Shown piece after piece: positions 1 through 8,402 of a stretch of 64,000 nucleotides of DNA. The translations under genes were made by a program, and so were the position numbers. The stretch covers positions 20,032-84,031 of the forward strand of contig CAMCUN010000005.1 of NCBI GenBank assembly GCA_945878995.1. The letters run 5' to 3'. Below the pieces are notes generated by a model. It was not told the origin of the DNA. It did not search any database and was given only the letters and a program-made list of their open reading frames with translations. Position 1 is the stretch's first letter. The number at the start of each line of letters is the position of its first letter. Source of the stretch: Polaromonas sp. YR568 (GTDB taxonomy: Bacteria > Pseudomonadota > Gammaproteobacteria > Burkholderiales > Burkholderiaceae_C).

Positions 1-120
1 CTGGTTCGCCCAGACCAACATGTGTGCGCCCGCTGGCGCCAGCCCACCGAGCCCGCCGTTCGCGCAGCGCTGGCCCGCGCCAGCTGCGCCATTCGCCCTT
101 TGGATCAAGCCCCATGCTGA
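1..120 (+). CDS. C-terminal end of an FAD-dependent oxidoreductase (partial)
   Basis: Frame 1 is open from the window edge to a TGA at 118-120. It reads LVRPDQHVCARW and then about 25 more residues. The LVRPD-x-H-V-x-x-RW signature is typical of the extreme C-terminus of flavin-dependent aromatic hydroxylases of the PheA/TfdB/MhpA type, where it belongs to the thioredoxin-like dimerisation domain. The stop overlaps the start of the next gene, a DUF2783 protein, and DUF2783 genes commonly follow such monooxygenases. Only about 39 residues are visible, so the substrate cannot be inferred. Confidence 0.7.
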   Translation: MVRPDQHVCARWRQPTEPAVRAALARASCAIRPLDQAPC

Positions 121-308
121 ACACCCAAGCCCACATGGCCTCGTACGACGACTTTTACGAGGCCTTGCTCAACGCCCACCAAGATCTGAGCACCGAAGAC
201 AGCCACGCGCTCAACGCCCGCCTGGTGCTGCTGCTGTCCAACCACATCGGCGACATGGCCGTGCTCACCGAAGCGCTGCGCTTGGCACGCGGCTCTTCTC
301 CTCTGTAG
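114..308 (+). CDS. DUF2783 domain protein
   Basis: A 64-residue protein starting MLNTQAHMASYDDFYEALL. It matches the small DUF2783 family: a DDFYEAL helix, a D-L-S-x-E-x-S-HALNARLVLLL core, then NHIGD and an ALRLAR tail. The function of the family is unknown; it usually sits directly behind an FAD monooxygenase, as here. Its ATG overlaps the upstream TGA, implying translational coupling. The ORF track starts upstream at 24, but that stretch is the shadow of the monooxygenase end. The TAG stop at 306-308 lies inside the first REP-like repeat unit, so the last codon or two may be repeat-derived. Confidence 0.8.
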   Translation: MLNTQAHMASYDDFYEALLNAHQDLSTEDSHALNARLVLLLSNHIGDMAVLTEALRLARGSSPL

Positions 309-1062
309 GAGCCAGCCTGCTGGCGATGGTTTGACTGAGGTGATGCCTGTGGTCCGGCACGATTCGCTTGCAGGCAAGCTCCTACAAATTCAAGACGCTG
401 GTTCCCTTGTAGGAGCCGGCCTGCCGGCGAATGTTGGGCTGAGGTGATGCTTGTGATGCGGCACGATTCGCTTGCAGGCTTGTCTCCCACAAAGACAAAA
501 CGCGGGTCTTCTCCCCTGTAGGAGCCGGCCTGCCGGCGAATGTTGGGCTGAGGTGATGCTTGTGGAGCGGCACGATTCGCTTGCAGGCAAGCTCCTACAA
601 AAGATAAGGCGCTGGTTCCCTTGTAGGAGCCGGCCTGCCGGCGAATGTTTGACTGAGGTGATGCTTGTGGTGCGGCACGATTCGTTGGCATGCTTGTCTC
701 CTACAAAGATAAAGCGGGTCTTCTCCCCTGTAGGAGCCGGCCTGCCGGCGAATGTTGGGCTGCGGTGATGCTTGCGTTGCGGCACGATTCGCTTGCAGGC
801 AAGCTCCTACAAAAGATAAGGCGCTGGTTCCCTTGTAGGAGCCGGCTTGCCGGCGAATGTTTGACTGAGGTGATGCTTACGTTGCGGCACGATTCGCTTG
901 CAGGCAAGCTCCTACAAAAGATAAGGCGCTGGTTCCCTTGTAGGAGCCGGCCTGCCGGCGAATGTTTGACTGAGGTGATGCTTGTGGTGCGTCACGATTC
1001 GCTGGCAGGCTTGTCTCCTACAAATTCAAACAGGTTCGCGCAGGAACCGGCCTGCCGACTAT
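304..1062. repeat. REP-like tandem array 1 (7 units, period about 105 bp)
   Basis: Seven near-identical units begin with TGTAGGAGCC at 304, 408, 517, 622, 729, 834 and 939. A decayed half unit lies at about 1037-1060. In each unit a left arm TGTAGGAGCCGGCCTGCCGG is followed by a spacer containing TGAGGTGATG, then an inverted right arm ATTCGCTTGCAGGCAAGC plus TCCTACA. Each arm also contains its own small palindrome. The layout resembles bacterial interspersed mosaic elements built from REP pairs. All ORFs called here, such as 155..691 minus and 472..768 plus, are translations of the repeat. The array fills the gap between DUF2783 and ETF-QO. Confidence 0.93.
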
Positions 1063-1100
1063 GCATCTCCTGGGTGAACCAGAGAAATCTCCGCGCCAGC

Positions 1101-2786
1101 TCACATGCCCACGTAGTTGGGCCCGCCGCCGCCCTCGGGCGTGACCCAGACGATGTTTTGCGTGGGGTCTTTGATGTCGGAGGTTTTGCAGTGCACGCAG
1201 TTTTGCGCGTTGATCTGCAGCCGGTCGGCGCCGGCATCGGTCTTGACGTACTCGTACACCCCGGCCGGGCAGTAGCGCCCCTCAGGGCCGGCGTAGCGGG
1301 CCAGATTGGTGGCCACGGGCACGCTGGCGTCTTTGAGCGTCAGGTGGGCGGGTTGGTTTTCTTCGTGGTTGGTGTTGCTGATGAACACGCTGGAGAGCCG
1401 GTCAAAGCTGAGCTTGCCGTCAGGCTTGGGGTAGGCAATTTGCGGGCATTGGTCGGCAGGCAGCAGCTTGGTGTGGTCGGCGGCGGCGTTGTGCAGGGTC
1501 CAGGGCGGGCTTTTCACGCCTATCTTGGGCAAAAACCAATGCTCCACGCCGGTCATGAGCTTGCCCACCAGCGGGCTCTTTTTGAACCAGTTCTTGAAGT
1601 TGCGGTAGGTCCACAGCTCCTCGTGCAGCCAGCTGGCCTTGTACTTGTCTTCGTAGCCGGTCAGCATGTCGCTGCTGCGGCCTGCGGTCACCGCTTCAAA
1701 CGCGGCCTCGCCGCAAAGCATGCCGCTTTTGATGGCGGCGTGGCTGCCCTTGATGCGTGCCGCATTCAAAAAGCCGGCATCGCAGCCCACCAGCGCCCCG
1801 CCGGGAAACACCGTTTTCGGCAGGGCTTGGGGCGTGCCGTTGTTGAGCGCGCGGGCGCCATAGCCAATGCGCTTGCCGCCCTCAATGTGGGCGCGGATGC
1901 TGGGGTGGGTTTTCCAGCGCTGCATTTCTTCAAACGGGCTCATCCAGGGGTTGCTGTAGTCCAGGCCAATCACGTAGCCTAGGGTGACCTGGTTGCCCTC
2001 CATGTGGTAGAGAAAACCACCGCCAAAGGCGTCGTCGTTCAGCGGCCAGCCGGCGGTGTGCACCACCAGGCCGGGCTTGGCCTTGTCGGCCGGGATTTCC
2101 CAGAGCTCTTTGATGCCAATGGCGTAGGTTTGGGGGTCTCGCCCTTCGGTGAGCTTGAATTGGCTGAGCAGTTGCTTGCCAAGGTGGCCGCGCGCACCCT
2201 CGGCAAACACGGTGTACTTGGCGTGCAGCTCCATGCCGAGCTGAAAGTTGTCGGTGGGCTCGCCGTCTTTGCCCACGCCCAGGTTGCCGGTGGCCACGCC
2301 TTTGACCGAGCCGTTGTCGTGAAAGAGTACTTCGGCGGCGGCAAAGCCGGGGAAAATCTCCACGCCCAGGCCCTCGGCATGGCTGGCCAGCCACTTGACC
2401 AGATTGCTTAGCGAGATGACGTAGCAGCCGTCGTTGTGAAAATTGCGCGGCATCAGCCAGTCGGGCGTGCGCGTGGCGCCGGTCTCACTGAGCACCAAGA
2501 GGTCGTCGCCGCTGACGGCTTGGTGCAGCGGGGCGCCCAGCTCTTTCCAGTTGGGAATCAGCTCGTTCATGGCAATGGGGTCCATCACGGCGCCCGACAA
2601 AATGTGTGCGCCAGGCTCTGAGCCTTTTTCAAGCACCACCACCGAGACCTCTTGGCCCTTTTCGGCGGCCAGTTGCTTGATGCGGATGGCGGTGGCCAAG
2701 CCAGCCGGGCCTGCGCCCACGATGACCACGTCGTAGTCCATGGCTTCGCGGGGGCCGTGTTGGGCCAGGATCTCTTGGGGGGTCAT
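1101..2786 (-). CDS. Electron transfer flavoprotein-ubiquinone oxidoreductase
   Basis: A 561-residue ETF-QO, which passes electrons from ETF (loaded by acyl-CoA dehydrogenases) to ubiquinone at the inner membrane. The FAD-binding GAGPAG lies near residue 24. The C-terminal ferredoxin-like part contains CPAGVYEY, NAQNCVHCKT and the terminal GGGGPNYVGM typical of the family. Length fits the usual 550-560. The start at 2786 (MTPQEIL) has a GGAG about 6 nt upstream; the 27 extra residues in the ORF track look non-coding. Oddity: the fourth cluster position reads CVHCKTS, so the last expected cysteine is serine (TCC). Acyl-CoA dehydrogenase and other CoA genes elsewhere in the window would use this protein. 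Confidence 0.95.
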   Translation of the reverse strand: MTPQEILAQHGPREAMDYDVVIVGAGPAGLATAIRIKQLAAEKGQEVSVVVLEKGSEPGAHILSGAVMDPIAMNELIPNWKELGAPLHQAVSGDDLLVLSETGATRTPDWLMPRNFHNDGCYVISLSNLVKWLASHAEGLGVEIFPGFAAAEVLFHDNGSVKGVATGNLGVGKDGEPTDNFQLGMELHAKYTVFAEGARGHLGKQLLSQFKLTEGRDPQTYAIGIKELWEIPADKAKPGLVVHTAGWPLNDDAFGGGFLYHMEGNQVTLGYVIGLDYSNPWMSPFEEMQRWKTHPSIRAHIEGGKRIGYGARALNNGTPQALPKTVFPGGALVGCDAGFLNAARIKGSHAAIKSGMLCGEAAFEAVTAGRSSDMLTGYEDKYKASWLHEELWTYRNFKNWFKKSPLVGKLMTGVEHWFLPKIGVKSPPWTLHNAAADHTKLLPADQCPQIAYPKPDGKLSFDRLSSVFISNTNHEENQPAHLTLKDASVPVATNLARYAGPEGRYCPAGVYEYVKTDAGADRLQINAQNCVHCKTSDIKDPTQNIVWVTPEGGGGPNYVGM

Positions 2787-2926
2787 GGGAGTGCTCCGTG
2801 ATAATGATTTCAAGCGCACACGCCGCCAGAAGCGGGGTGTGCAAGGCGCGGCTGGCTTGTGGGCCAATCGCTAAATTCTAGTCAAAGCCCCACGCCAAAG
2901 GGGCGAGCATGCACAAGGACTGCCGC

Positions 2927-3709
2927 ATGAGTTACAGCATAGACCTCGATAAGCGCATTGCCATGGTGACCGGCGCCTCCAGCGGCCTGGGCGCGCAATT
3001 TGCTCGCACCTTGAGCCGCGCGGGCGCCACCGTGGTGCTGGCCAGCCGCCGCAAAAACAAGCTCGAAGACCTGCGCGCCGAGCTCCAAGCCGCAGGCGGT
3101 GCGGCCCATGTGGTGGAAATGGACGTGACAGACCAAGCCAGCATCCAATCCGCTGTCGCCCAGGCCGAAGCCGAGGTCGGCCCCATTGAGCTGCTGGTCA
3201 ACAACTCGGGGGTGAGCACCACGCAAAGGCTGCAAGACGTCAGCCCCCAGGATTTTGACTTTGTCTTTGACACCAACGTCAAGGGCGCTTTTTTTGTGGC
3301 CCAAGAGGTGGGCAAGCGCATGTTGGCCCGATCCAAGGAGGCCGCACCTGGCGGCTTTGCGGGGGCCAGAATCATCAACATCGCCTCTGCGGCGGGCTTG
3401 CGCGTGCTGCCCCAAATAGGCGTTTACTGCATGAGCAAGGCGGCCGTGATTCAAATGACCAAGGCCATGGCGGTGGAGTGGGGGCGCTTTGGCATCAGCG
3501 TCAACGCCATTTGCCCGGGCTACATAGACACCGAGATCAACCACGCGCACTGGGACACCGAGCAAGGCCAAAAACTCATTGCCATGATGCCCCGCAAGCG
3601 CCTGGGCCAGGCGCAAGACCTCGACGGCCTCTTGCTCATGCTGGCCAGTCCGGCCAGTCATTTGATCAATGGCGCGGTGATCTCCGCCGACGATGGGTTC
3701 AGCGTATGA
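2927..3709 (+). CDS. SDR family NAD(P)-dependent oxidoreductase
   Basis: Classical short-chain dehydrogenase of about 260 residues. It has the cofactor motif TGASSGLG near the N-terminus, NNSG in the middle, a serine in IASAAG, the catalytic YCMSK (YxxxK), and the post-catalytic CPGYIDTE. It would interconvert a hydroxyl and a keto group, possibly on an acyl-CoA given the thioesterase that follows; the substrate is not deducible. I chose the ATG at 2927 (MSYSIDLDKR) because an AAGGA lies 7 nt upstream and homologs begin this way; an in-frame ATG at 2909 is the alternative. The stop overlaps the next start (ATGA), so the two genes are probably co-translated. Confidence 0.93.
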   Translation: MSYSIDLDKRIAMVTGASSGLGAQFARTLSRAGATVVLASRRKNKLEDLRAELQAAGGAAHVVEMDVTDQASIQSAVAQAEAEVGPIELLVNNSGVSTTQRLQDVSPQDFDFVFDTNVKGAFFVAQEVGKRMLARSKEAAPGGFAGARIINIASAAGLRVLPQIGVYCMSKAAVIQMTKAMAVEWGRFGISVNAICPGYIDTEINHAHWDTEQGQKLIAMMPRKRLGQAQDLDGLLLMLASPASHLINGAVISADDGFSV

Positions 3710-4128
3710 AAATTGAGATTCCCGACATCAAAAAGCTGGTCTACCAAATGGAGTTGCCCCTGCGCTGGGGCGACATGGACGCCATGGGCCACCTCAACAA
3801 CACCGGCTACTTTCGCTACATGGAAACCGCGCGCATCGACTGGATGCACAGCCTGGGCCAGGTGCCGGGCCCAAATAGCGTGGGCATTGTCATCGTCAAC
3901 GCGTTTTGCAATTTCTACAAGCAGCTCGAATACCCGGCCAACTTGCATTTGAAGATGTACACCAGCGACCCCGGCCGCAGCTCCTTTGAGACCTGGGTCA
4001 CCCTGGAGCGCTGCGACCAGCCGGGCGATGTGCATGCCGCTGGCGGGGCCACCACCGTGTGGGTGGACTTTCCCAAGCAAAAGTCCATGCCGCTGCCGGA
4101 TTGGCTGCGCGAGTTGGTCACGCCCTGA
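3706..4128 (+). CDS. Acyl-CoA thioesterase, 4HBT hotdog family
   Basis: A 140-residue single hotdog-fold protein. The N-terminal LRWGDMDAMGHLNNTGYFRYME carries the D-x-x-G-H-x-N signature of the 4-hydroxybenzoyl-CoA thioesterase/YbgC family, with the Asp expected to act in catalysis. It should hydrolyse an acyl- or aroyl-CoA in the cytoplasm. The ATG overlaps the SDR stop by 4 nt, so the real start is 3706, not the longer ORF at 3478. Repeat array 2 begins about 60 nt after the stop. Substrate unknown. Confidence 0.92.
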   Translation: MKIEIPDIKKLVYQMELPLRWGDMDAMGHLNNTGYFRYMETARIDWMHSLGQVPGPNSVGIVIVNAFCNFYKQLEYPANLHLKMYTSDPGRSSFETWVTLERCDQPGDVHAAGGATTVWVDFPKQKSMPLPDWLRELVTP

Positions 4129-4189
4129 ACGCGGGGCTGCGCCCATAGGTGGGCAAGTGCTGGTGTTTTTCGCCTGGGGCGAGGATCGT

Positions 4190-4705
4190 TGTCCGGCACG
4201 ATTCGCTTGCAGGCTTGTCTCCTACAAAGACAAGGCGGTGCCTTCCCTGTAGGAGCCGGCCTGCCGGCGAATGTTCGCCTGAGGTGATGGCTGTGGACCG
4301 GCACGATTCGCTTGCAGGCAAGCTCCTACAAAGTCAAGATGCAGCTCTGTTGTAGGAGCCGGCCTGCCGGCGAATGTTCGCCTGAGGTGATGCCCGTTGC
4401 CCGCTGCGATTCGCTTGCAGGCAAGCTCCTACAAATACAAGGCGGTGCCTTCCCTGTAGGAGCCGGCCTGCAGGCGAATGTTCGCCTGAGGAGATGGCTG
4501 TAGACCGCCACGAATCGCTTGCAGGCAAGCTCCTACAAAGTCAAGATGCAGCTCTGTTGTAGGAGCCGGCCTGCCGGCGAATGTTCGCCTGAGGAGATGG
4601 CTGTGGACCGCTGCGATTCGCTTGCAGGCTTGTCTCCTACAAAGACAAGATGCAGCTCTCTTGTAGGAGCCGGCCTGCCGGAGATTTTTGCCCGGAGGTG
4701 ATGCC
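4190..4705. repeat. REP-like tandem array 2 (5 left arms, period about 103 bp)
   Basis: Same element as array 1. An orphan right arm (GATTCGCTTGCAGGCTTGTC) opens the array. Left arms TGTAGGAGCC follow at 4248, 4351, 4455, 4558 and 4662, the last one truncated and decaying after about 4700. Within-array differences are mostly in the spacer (TGGCTGTGGACC and similar) and in alternate forms of the right arm (GGCAAGCTCC or GGCTTGTCTCC). The array fills the gap between the thioesterase and the converging PF10118 gene. No gene or promoter is seen in it. Confidence 0.92.
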
Positions 4706-4731
4706 TCAGGGAATTTGCTGAGCTTGAGGGT

Positions 4732-5616
4732 TCACCGAACGCCACGCCACTGGCTGGCGTTCTCTGTCAACCAGCGTTGGGCCATTTCCGCGCTGTCGCT
4801 GCCGTGCTCGCCTTGCTGAGGATGAAAGTCGCGCCGCAAATAGCGCAGCAGGGCTGGCATGCTGCGCCACACCAGGCCTTGGCGACCTAAGAAGAACGCC
4901 AGTCCATCGCACCAAGTGCCCAAACGCCACAGCTTGCCGCTGTGCTTGAGGTTGAGCACGGTTTGCGCTGTGGCCTCCAGGGCCATGGTCAGCAGCACAA
5001 ACAAATACCACTGCACCCGTTTGCGATGGTTGCCACCCACGGCCTGGTAGAGGTCAAAGGCCACGCTGCGGTGCTCTATTTCCTCACTGGCGTGCCAGCG
5101 CCACATGGTTTGCATGCGCTCTTCGGCGCCCTCGAGTGCATCGGCGTGCTGCAGGGTTTGGTGGGCCAGGGTGGCGGTCAGGTGCTCGTAGGCGCAGGTG
5201 ACGGCCAGCAGGCTTTTGGGATGCATGCCCAGGCGCATGGCCCTGGCTTGTCGGCGCAAGGCCCAATGCTGCCACTTGTTCACCAAGCCCTGAGTCTCAA
5301 GCTGGGCGTTGTAGAGGGCATGGATTTGCCGGTGCGCCGCCTCTTGGCCTATGAATTGCAGAATGTCACGGCGCAGTTGCAGGTGTTCTGGTTGCTGCGC
5401 CAACATGGGCAGGGCGCCGCGCATCGAGTCAATGAAAAACTGCTCGCCCACCGGAAAGCTCATGGACAAGGCGTTGAAATACTGGGTCAAAAAGTCGTTG
5501 CGGTGCCACCGTGCGGCCAGTGGGGTGCGCATGTCCACCAGCAGGCGGCGCACCGTGAGCTCAGAGGTCGTGGCGCCGTCGACTGCGCTGTCAGCGCTGG
5601 AGCGAGTGGGTGTCAT
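4732..5616 (-). CDS. PF10118-type predicted metal-dependent hydrolase
   Basis: A 294-residue, mostly helical protein resembling the Metal_hydrol (PF10118) family of unknown function. Three acidic/histidine motifs that could form a ferritin-like di-metal site are visible: FIGQEAAH, AYEHLTA and WHASEEIEHRSVAFDLY. A hydrophobic stretch (WYLFVLLTMALEA) follows the last motif. The family has no firmly established reaction. The start at 5616 overlaps the stop of the upstream AhpD-like gene by 4 nt, so the two form an operon. Confidence 0.85.
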   Translation of the reverse strand: MTPTRSSADSAVDGATTSELTVRRLLVDMRTPLAARWHRNDFLTQYFNALSMSFPVGEQFFIDSMRGALPMLAQQPEHLQLRRDILQFIGQEAAHRQIHALYNAQLETQGLVNKWQHWALRRQARAMRLGMHPKSLLAVTCAYEHLTATLAHQTLQHADALEGAEERMQTMWRWHASEEIEHRSVAFDLYQAVGGNHRKRVQWYLFVLLTMALEATAQTVLNLKHSGKLWRLGTWCDGLAFFLGRQGLVWRSMPALLRYLRRDFHPQQGEHGSDSAEMAQRWLTENASQWRGVR

Positions 5617-6194
5617 TTTTGCCTGGGCGCGCGGCCCATCAGGTAGAACTCGGGGTTGGGCATCATGCTGGAAAAGCTGGCGATGCGGTTGGACAAGCCA
5701 AAAAATGCGGTGATGGCGGCAATGTCCCAGGCGTCTTCGTCGTCCAGGCCGTGGGCGTTCAGGGCTGCAAAGTCGGCATCGGCGATCTCATCGGAATGCA
5801 GGCAAACCTTCATGGCAAAGTCCAGCATGGCGCGCTGCCGGGGCGTGATCTCGGCCTTGAGGTGGTTCACCGCCACTTGGTCGGCCACCAGCGGCTTTTT
5901 CTCGTAAATGCGCAAGAGCGCGCCGTGGGCCACCACGCAATACAAGCACTTGTTGGCAGCGCTGGTGACAGTGACGATCATCTCCCTGTCGCCCTTGCTC
6001 AGGTTGCCGCCCTCTTTGAGCATGATCGCATCGTGGTAGGCAAAAAATGCCCGCCACTCGGCCGGCCTGCGTGCCAAAGTCAAAAACACATTGGGCACAA
6101 AACCGGCTTTTTCTTGCACTTCCAAAATGCGCGCGCGAATATCTTCGGGCACCTCGGCAAGGGTAGGGGCGGGGTAGCGGGCTGCGGTGCTCAT
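5613..6194 (-). CDS. Peroxidase-related (AhpD/carboxymuconolactone decarboxylase-like) protein
   Basis: A 193-residue protein of the peroxidase-related AhpD-like group. The core ANKCLYCVVAHGALL holds a CxxC followed by the downstream His expected of AhpD-type redox centres, and DIAAITAFFGLSNRIA matches the helix after it. Such proteins act as alkylhydroperoxidase-like thiol enzymes, but the partner is unknown. The start at 6194 has AAGGA about 7 nt upstream. The gene is first in a two-gene operon with the PF10118 protein. Confidence 0.87.
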   Translation of the reverse strand: MSTAARYPAPTLAEVPEDIRARILEVQEKAGFVPNVFLTLARRPAEWRAFFAYHDAIMLKEGGNLSKGDREMIVTVTSAANKCLYCVVAHGALLRIYEKKPLVADQVAVNHLKAEITPRQRAMLDFAMKVCLHSDEIADADFAALNAHGLDDEDAWDIAAITAFFGLSNRIASFSSMMPNPEFYLMGRAPRQK

Positions 6195-6341
6195 GCGGAG
6201 TCCTTGTTTGAAGGGTCAATGGCGTATCTTCGCCCATCAAGCAGGTCTTTGCCATGCAGGGTCATGTTTGATGCGAGATTCAAGCCAAACCCTGGGAGCC
6301 GCCGCGGCCGAGGCGGTGCAGTTCAGTCCTGCACAGGCCCA

Positions 6342-8393
6342 CTAGAGCACTGGCGCTTGCCAAATCAAATTGCCGTTGTTCACCAGCTCTGCCAAGGTCT
6401 TGTTGATACCGTCCAAGATGATGATCTGGGTGGATGAACTCGCCAAATCATTCAGGTTGGGGGTGGCGCTGGCGTTCAACAGTCCCTGAGCGTTGATGTA
6501 AAGGCGCGTTTCCTCAATCTCAGGGTCGTTGTCCGTGTTCACGGGAATGACTTTTAAATAGTTGGCCAGGTTGGTGCCGTCCAGTGTGGGGCCGCGACCG
6601 AGCAGGTCTTTCAGATCTATCACGCCTTTGGTGCCAGTGTCTTGGCCGAGGTAGAAATTTTTCACCACATCGGTGTTGGTGGCGCCATTGGTGCCTGCAT
6701 TGGCCTTGATCCAATAGAAAACGTCTGCAGCAGGTGTGCCTTGCGCAATCAGCACCTGAGAGCCAGCGCGGTCAACGAAATAGTCGGGCTCTGTGCTGTC
6801 CAGGCCAGGTTGGGTGCTTTGCCCGGGCAGCCAAGCATCTTCAATCACTTTTTCACGGTCAATTTCCAAGACCTGGTACACGGTGGACTTGTTCCCTTTG
6901 GTGTCTTGCAGGTTAAAGATCAAGCTGTAATAACCGTCAGCTAGCTTGGTCAATATCTCCGAGGCAACGCTCACCGATGTGACCCCACTCAGGGAGCCCA
7001 GGTCTTTGCCCAGCAAGGTCAATCTAGAGAGGTTGCTGTCCAACTCGCCACCACTGTAGGTGAAGGGCACTTGCAAAGGACCTGTTTCATTCACCAAGGG
7101 ATTGTTGGCACCCCCAGGGTTGGTCACCGCCAAGCTGGGCTGACGAAGGTCAAAAGGCGTGAGCACCGTGGCCGCTTGCGAGGGCTGGGTCAGGTCATTG
7201 CCCGCAATGTCTTGCAAAGTTTTGCCGACCGTGCTCCATGTCAAGGTTTGAGTTCCCGTGGTGCCGGCTGCAGGAAGGTCGGTGAGGCTGTATTCGGTGT
7301 CGCTGACCTTGGTCAAAACGCTGCTGGCGGGCAGGCTGCTGCCGTTGAGGTTGAAATCCGCGGCCAGCAATGCGCGAGCAGGTTTCTCGCTCAAGGTGAT
7401 TTTGTATTTGAAGCCCGCCTGGCTCTCGCTGATGTTAAGGATGTTGTCCGCCTTGCCGCCCACGCCTGTTTCCAGCGCTGAAAGGTTGCTAGAAAAAGCG
7501 GCCGTCATGGGAGTGGCGTCCACGGTGATTTTGAATTCTGTGCTGATGGGCAAACCCTGGGCGTTGGTGCCGTTCACTTTGATTTGATAGTCCTTGTCAC
7601 TGGCCAAGGGGGACTTTGGGGCCCATTCCCATCGGCCCAAGGCGTTGACCAGCACTTCTTCTGGGCTGCCGTTGTCTAGCGTGATAAATATCTTGCTGTT
7701 CGGCTGGGCGAAGCCGCCAATTTTGGGTTGGGTTTTTCGGGTGATGTTGTCCGTGGGGCTCACGCCTGTGTCCTCTCCTGGGAGCAGGGCTGCACTAAAG
7801 CCTGAGGCCGGAATGGCCTCCTCGCCTGAATTGCCACCTCCTGCAACTGCGCCTCCCCCGCCACCACCGCCACCACCCAAAGCCGCCAAACCCGCCACAC
7901 CCGCTGCAGCCAAGCCTACGGGACCCAGCGCAAAACCCGCCACGCCCACCAATGGCGCGGCAGCCACGGCCATGGCCGACCCCGAGCTCACCACAAAGAC
8001 CGGACCGCCCAGCACTTGTGAGGCGCTTGCGCCCTCGGGCAAGAGGCTGAGTTGGTCGAATTCTTGGGCGGTGTTGGGAATGAAGCGGTAGGTGCTGGTG
8101 TCTTCGGCCACGCCCACGATGGTGCCTGGGGCAACTTCGAAAAAGTTCTCCAAAATCAGGTCAGGCGCTTCGCCGGGGCGCTGCACATCGAGTTGAAGGT
8201 GCAGGTTTTTGCCCTGGCGCCTAGAGAAAATTTGCTGCGGCGCTTTGTCGCTGGCTTTGTCGCTCAGGGTGTAGACGGCATTGGGCTGGGCCTGGAGCCG
8301 CACAGGCTCGGTTTTGTTGCCGGGTATCAGCAGGACCTCAGCGGCCTTGGCGTCAATGGCCCTGTCAACGGTGACTTGGTAGTTTTTGGTCAT
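6342..8393 (-). CDS. Type I-secreted Ig-like surface protein (adhesin paralog A)
   Basis: A 683-residue protein. Residues 1-130 resemble the N-terminal prefix of BapA/LapF-type adhesins, with YTLSDKASDKAPQQI and DLILENFFEVAPG. A hydrophobic Ala/Gly/Val stretch (about 131-172) runs into nine glycines (173-181). Then come an Ig-like domain (ITLDNGSPEEV), one Big-type repeat and a C-terminal VFYWIKANAG...TDVVKNF...IDLKDLLG pattern typical of type I secretion targets of the VC_A0849 subclass. It should be exported by an ABC/HlyD/TolC channel; none is adjacent. The gene lies 9 bp behind an OmpA-domain gene with no clear ribosome site of its own, so coupled translation is likely. Paralog of 10090..13254. 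Confidence 0.85.
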   Translation of the reverse strand: MTKNYQVTVDRAIDAKAAEVLLIPGNKTEPVRLQAQPNAVYTLSDKASDKAPQQIFSRRQGKNLHLQLDVQRPGEAPDLILENFFEVAPGTIVGVAEDTSTYRFIPNTAQEFDQLSLLPEGASASQVLGGPVFVVSSGSAMAVAAAPLVGVAGFALGPVGLAAAGVAGLAALGGGGGGGGGAVAGGGNSGEEAIPASGFSAALLPGEDTGVSPTDNITRKTQPKIGGFAQPNSKIFITLDNGSPEEVLVNALGRWEWAPKSPLASDKDYQIKVNGTNAQGLPISTEFKITVDATPMTAAFSSNLSALETGVGGKADNILNISESQAGFKYKITLSEKPARALLAADFNLNGSSLPASSVLTKVSDTEYSLTDLPAAGTTGTQTLTWSTVGKTLQDIAGNDLTQPSQAATVLTPFDLRQPSLAVTNPGGANNPLVNETGPLQVPFTYSGGELDSNLSRLTLLGKDLGSLSGVTSVSVASEILTKLADGYYSLIFNLQDTKGNKSTVYQVLEIDREKVIEDAWLPGQSTQPGLDSTEPDYFVDRAGSQVLIAQGTPAADVFYWIKANAGTNGATNTDVVKNFYLGQDTGTKGVIDLKDLLGRGPTLDGTNLANYLKVIPVNTDNDPEIEETRLYINAQGLLNASATPNLNDLASSSTQIIILDGINKTLAELVNNGNLIWQAPVL

Positions 8394-8402
8394 GGGTTGG
8401 CG

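Noticed and set aside
155-907. Repetitive ORFs rich in PASESCR/RPAGEC motifs (for example 155..691, 390..785 and 701..907 minus, 472..768 plus)
   Set aside because: They are direct translations of the REP-like units in several frames, without ribosome sites or protein-family features.
304-1062. Regular ~105-bp repeats as a CRISPR array
   Set aside because: The whole unit including its spacer is repeated, with internal inverted arms and no unique spacers, and no cas genes are present. REP/BIME-like elements fit better.
690-1982. Long plus-strand ORF of 430 aa opposite ETF-QO
   Set aside because: It begins in the repeat array and is then an antisense shadow of a clear ETF-QO gene in GC-rich DNA.
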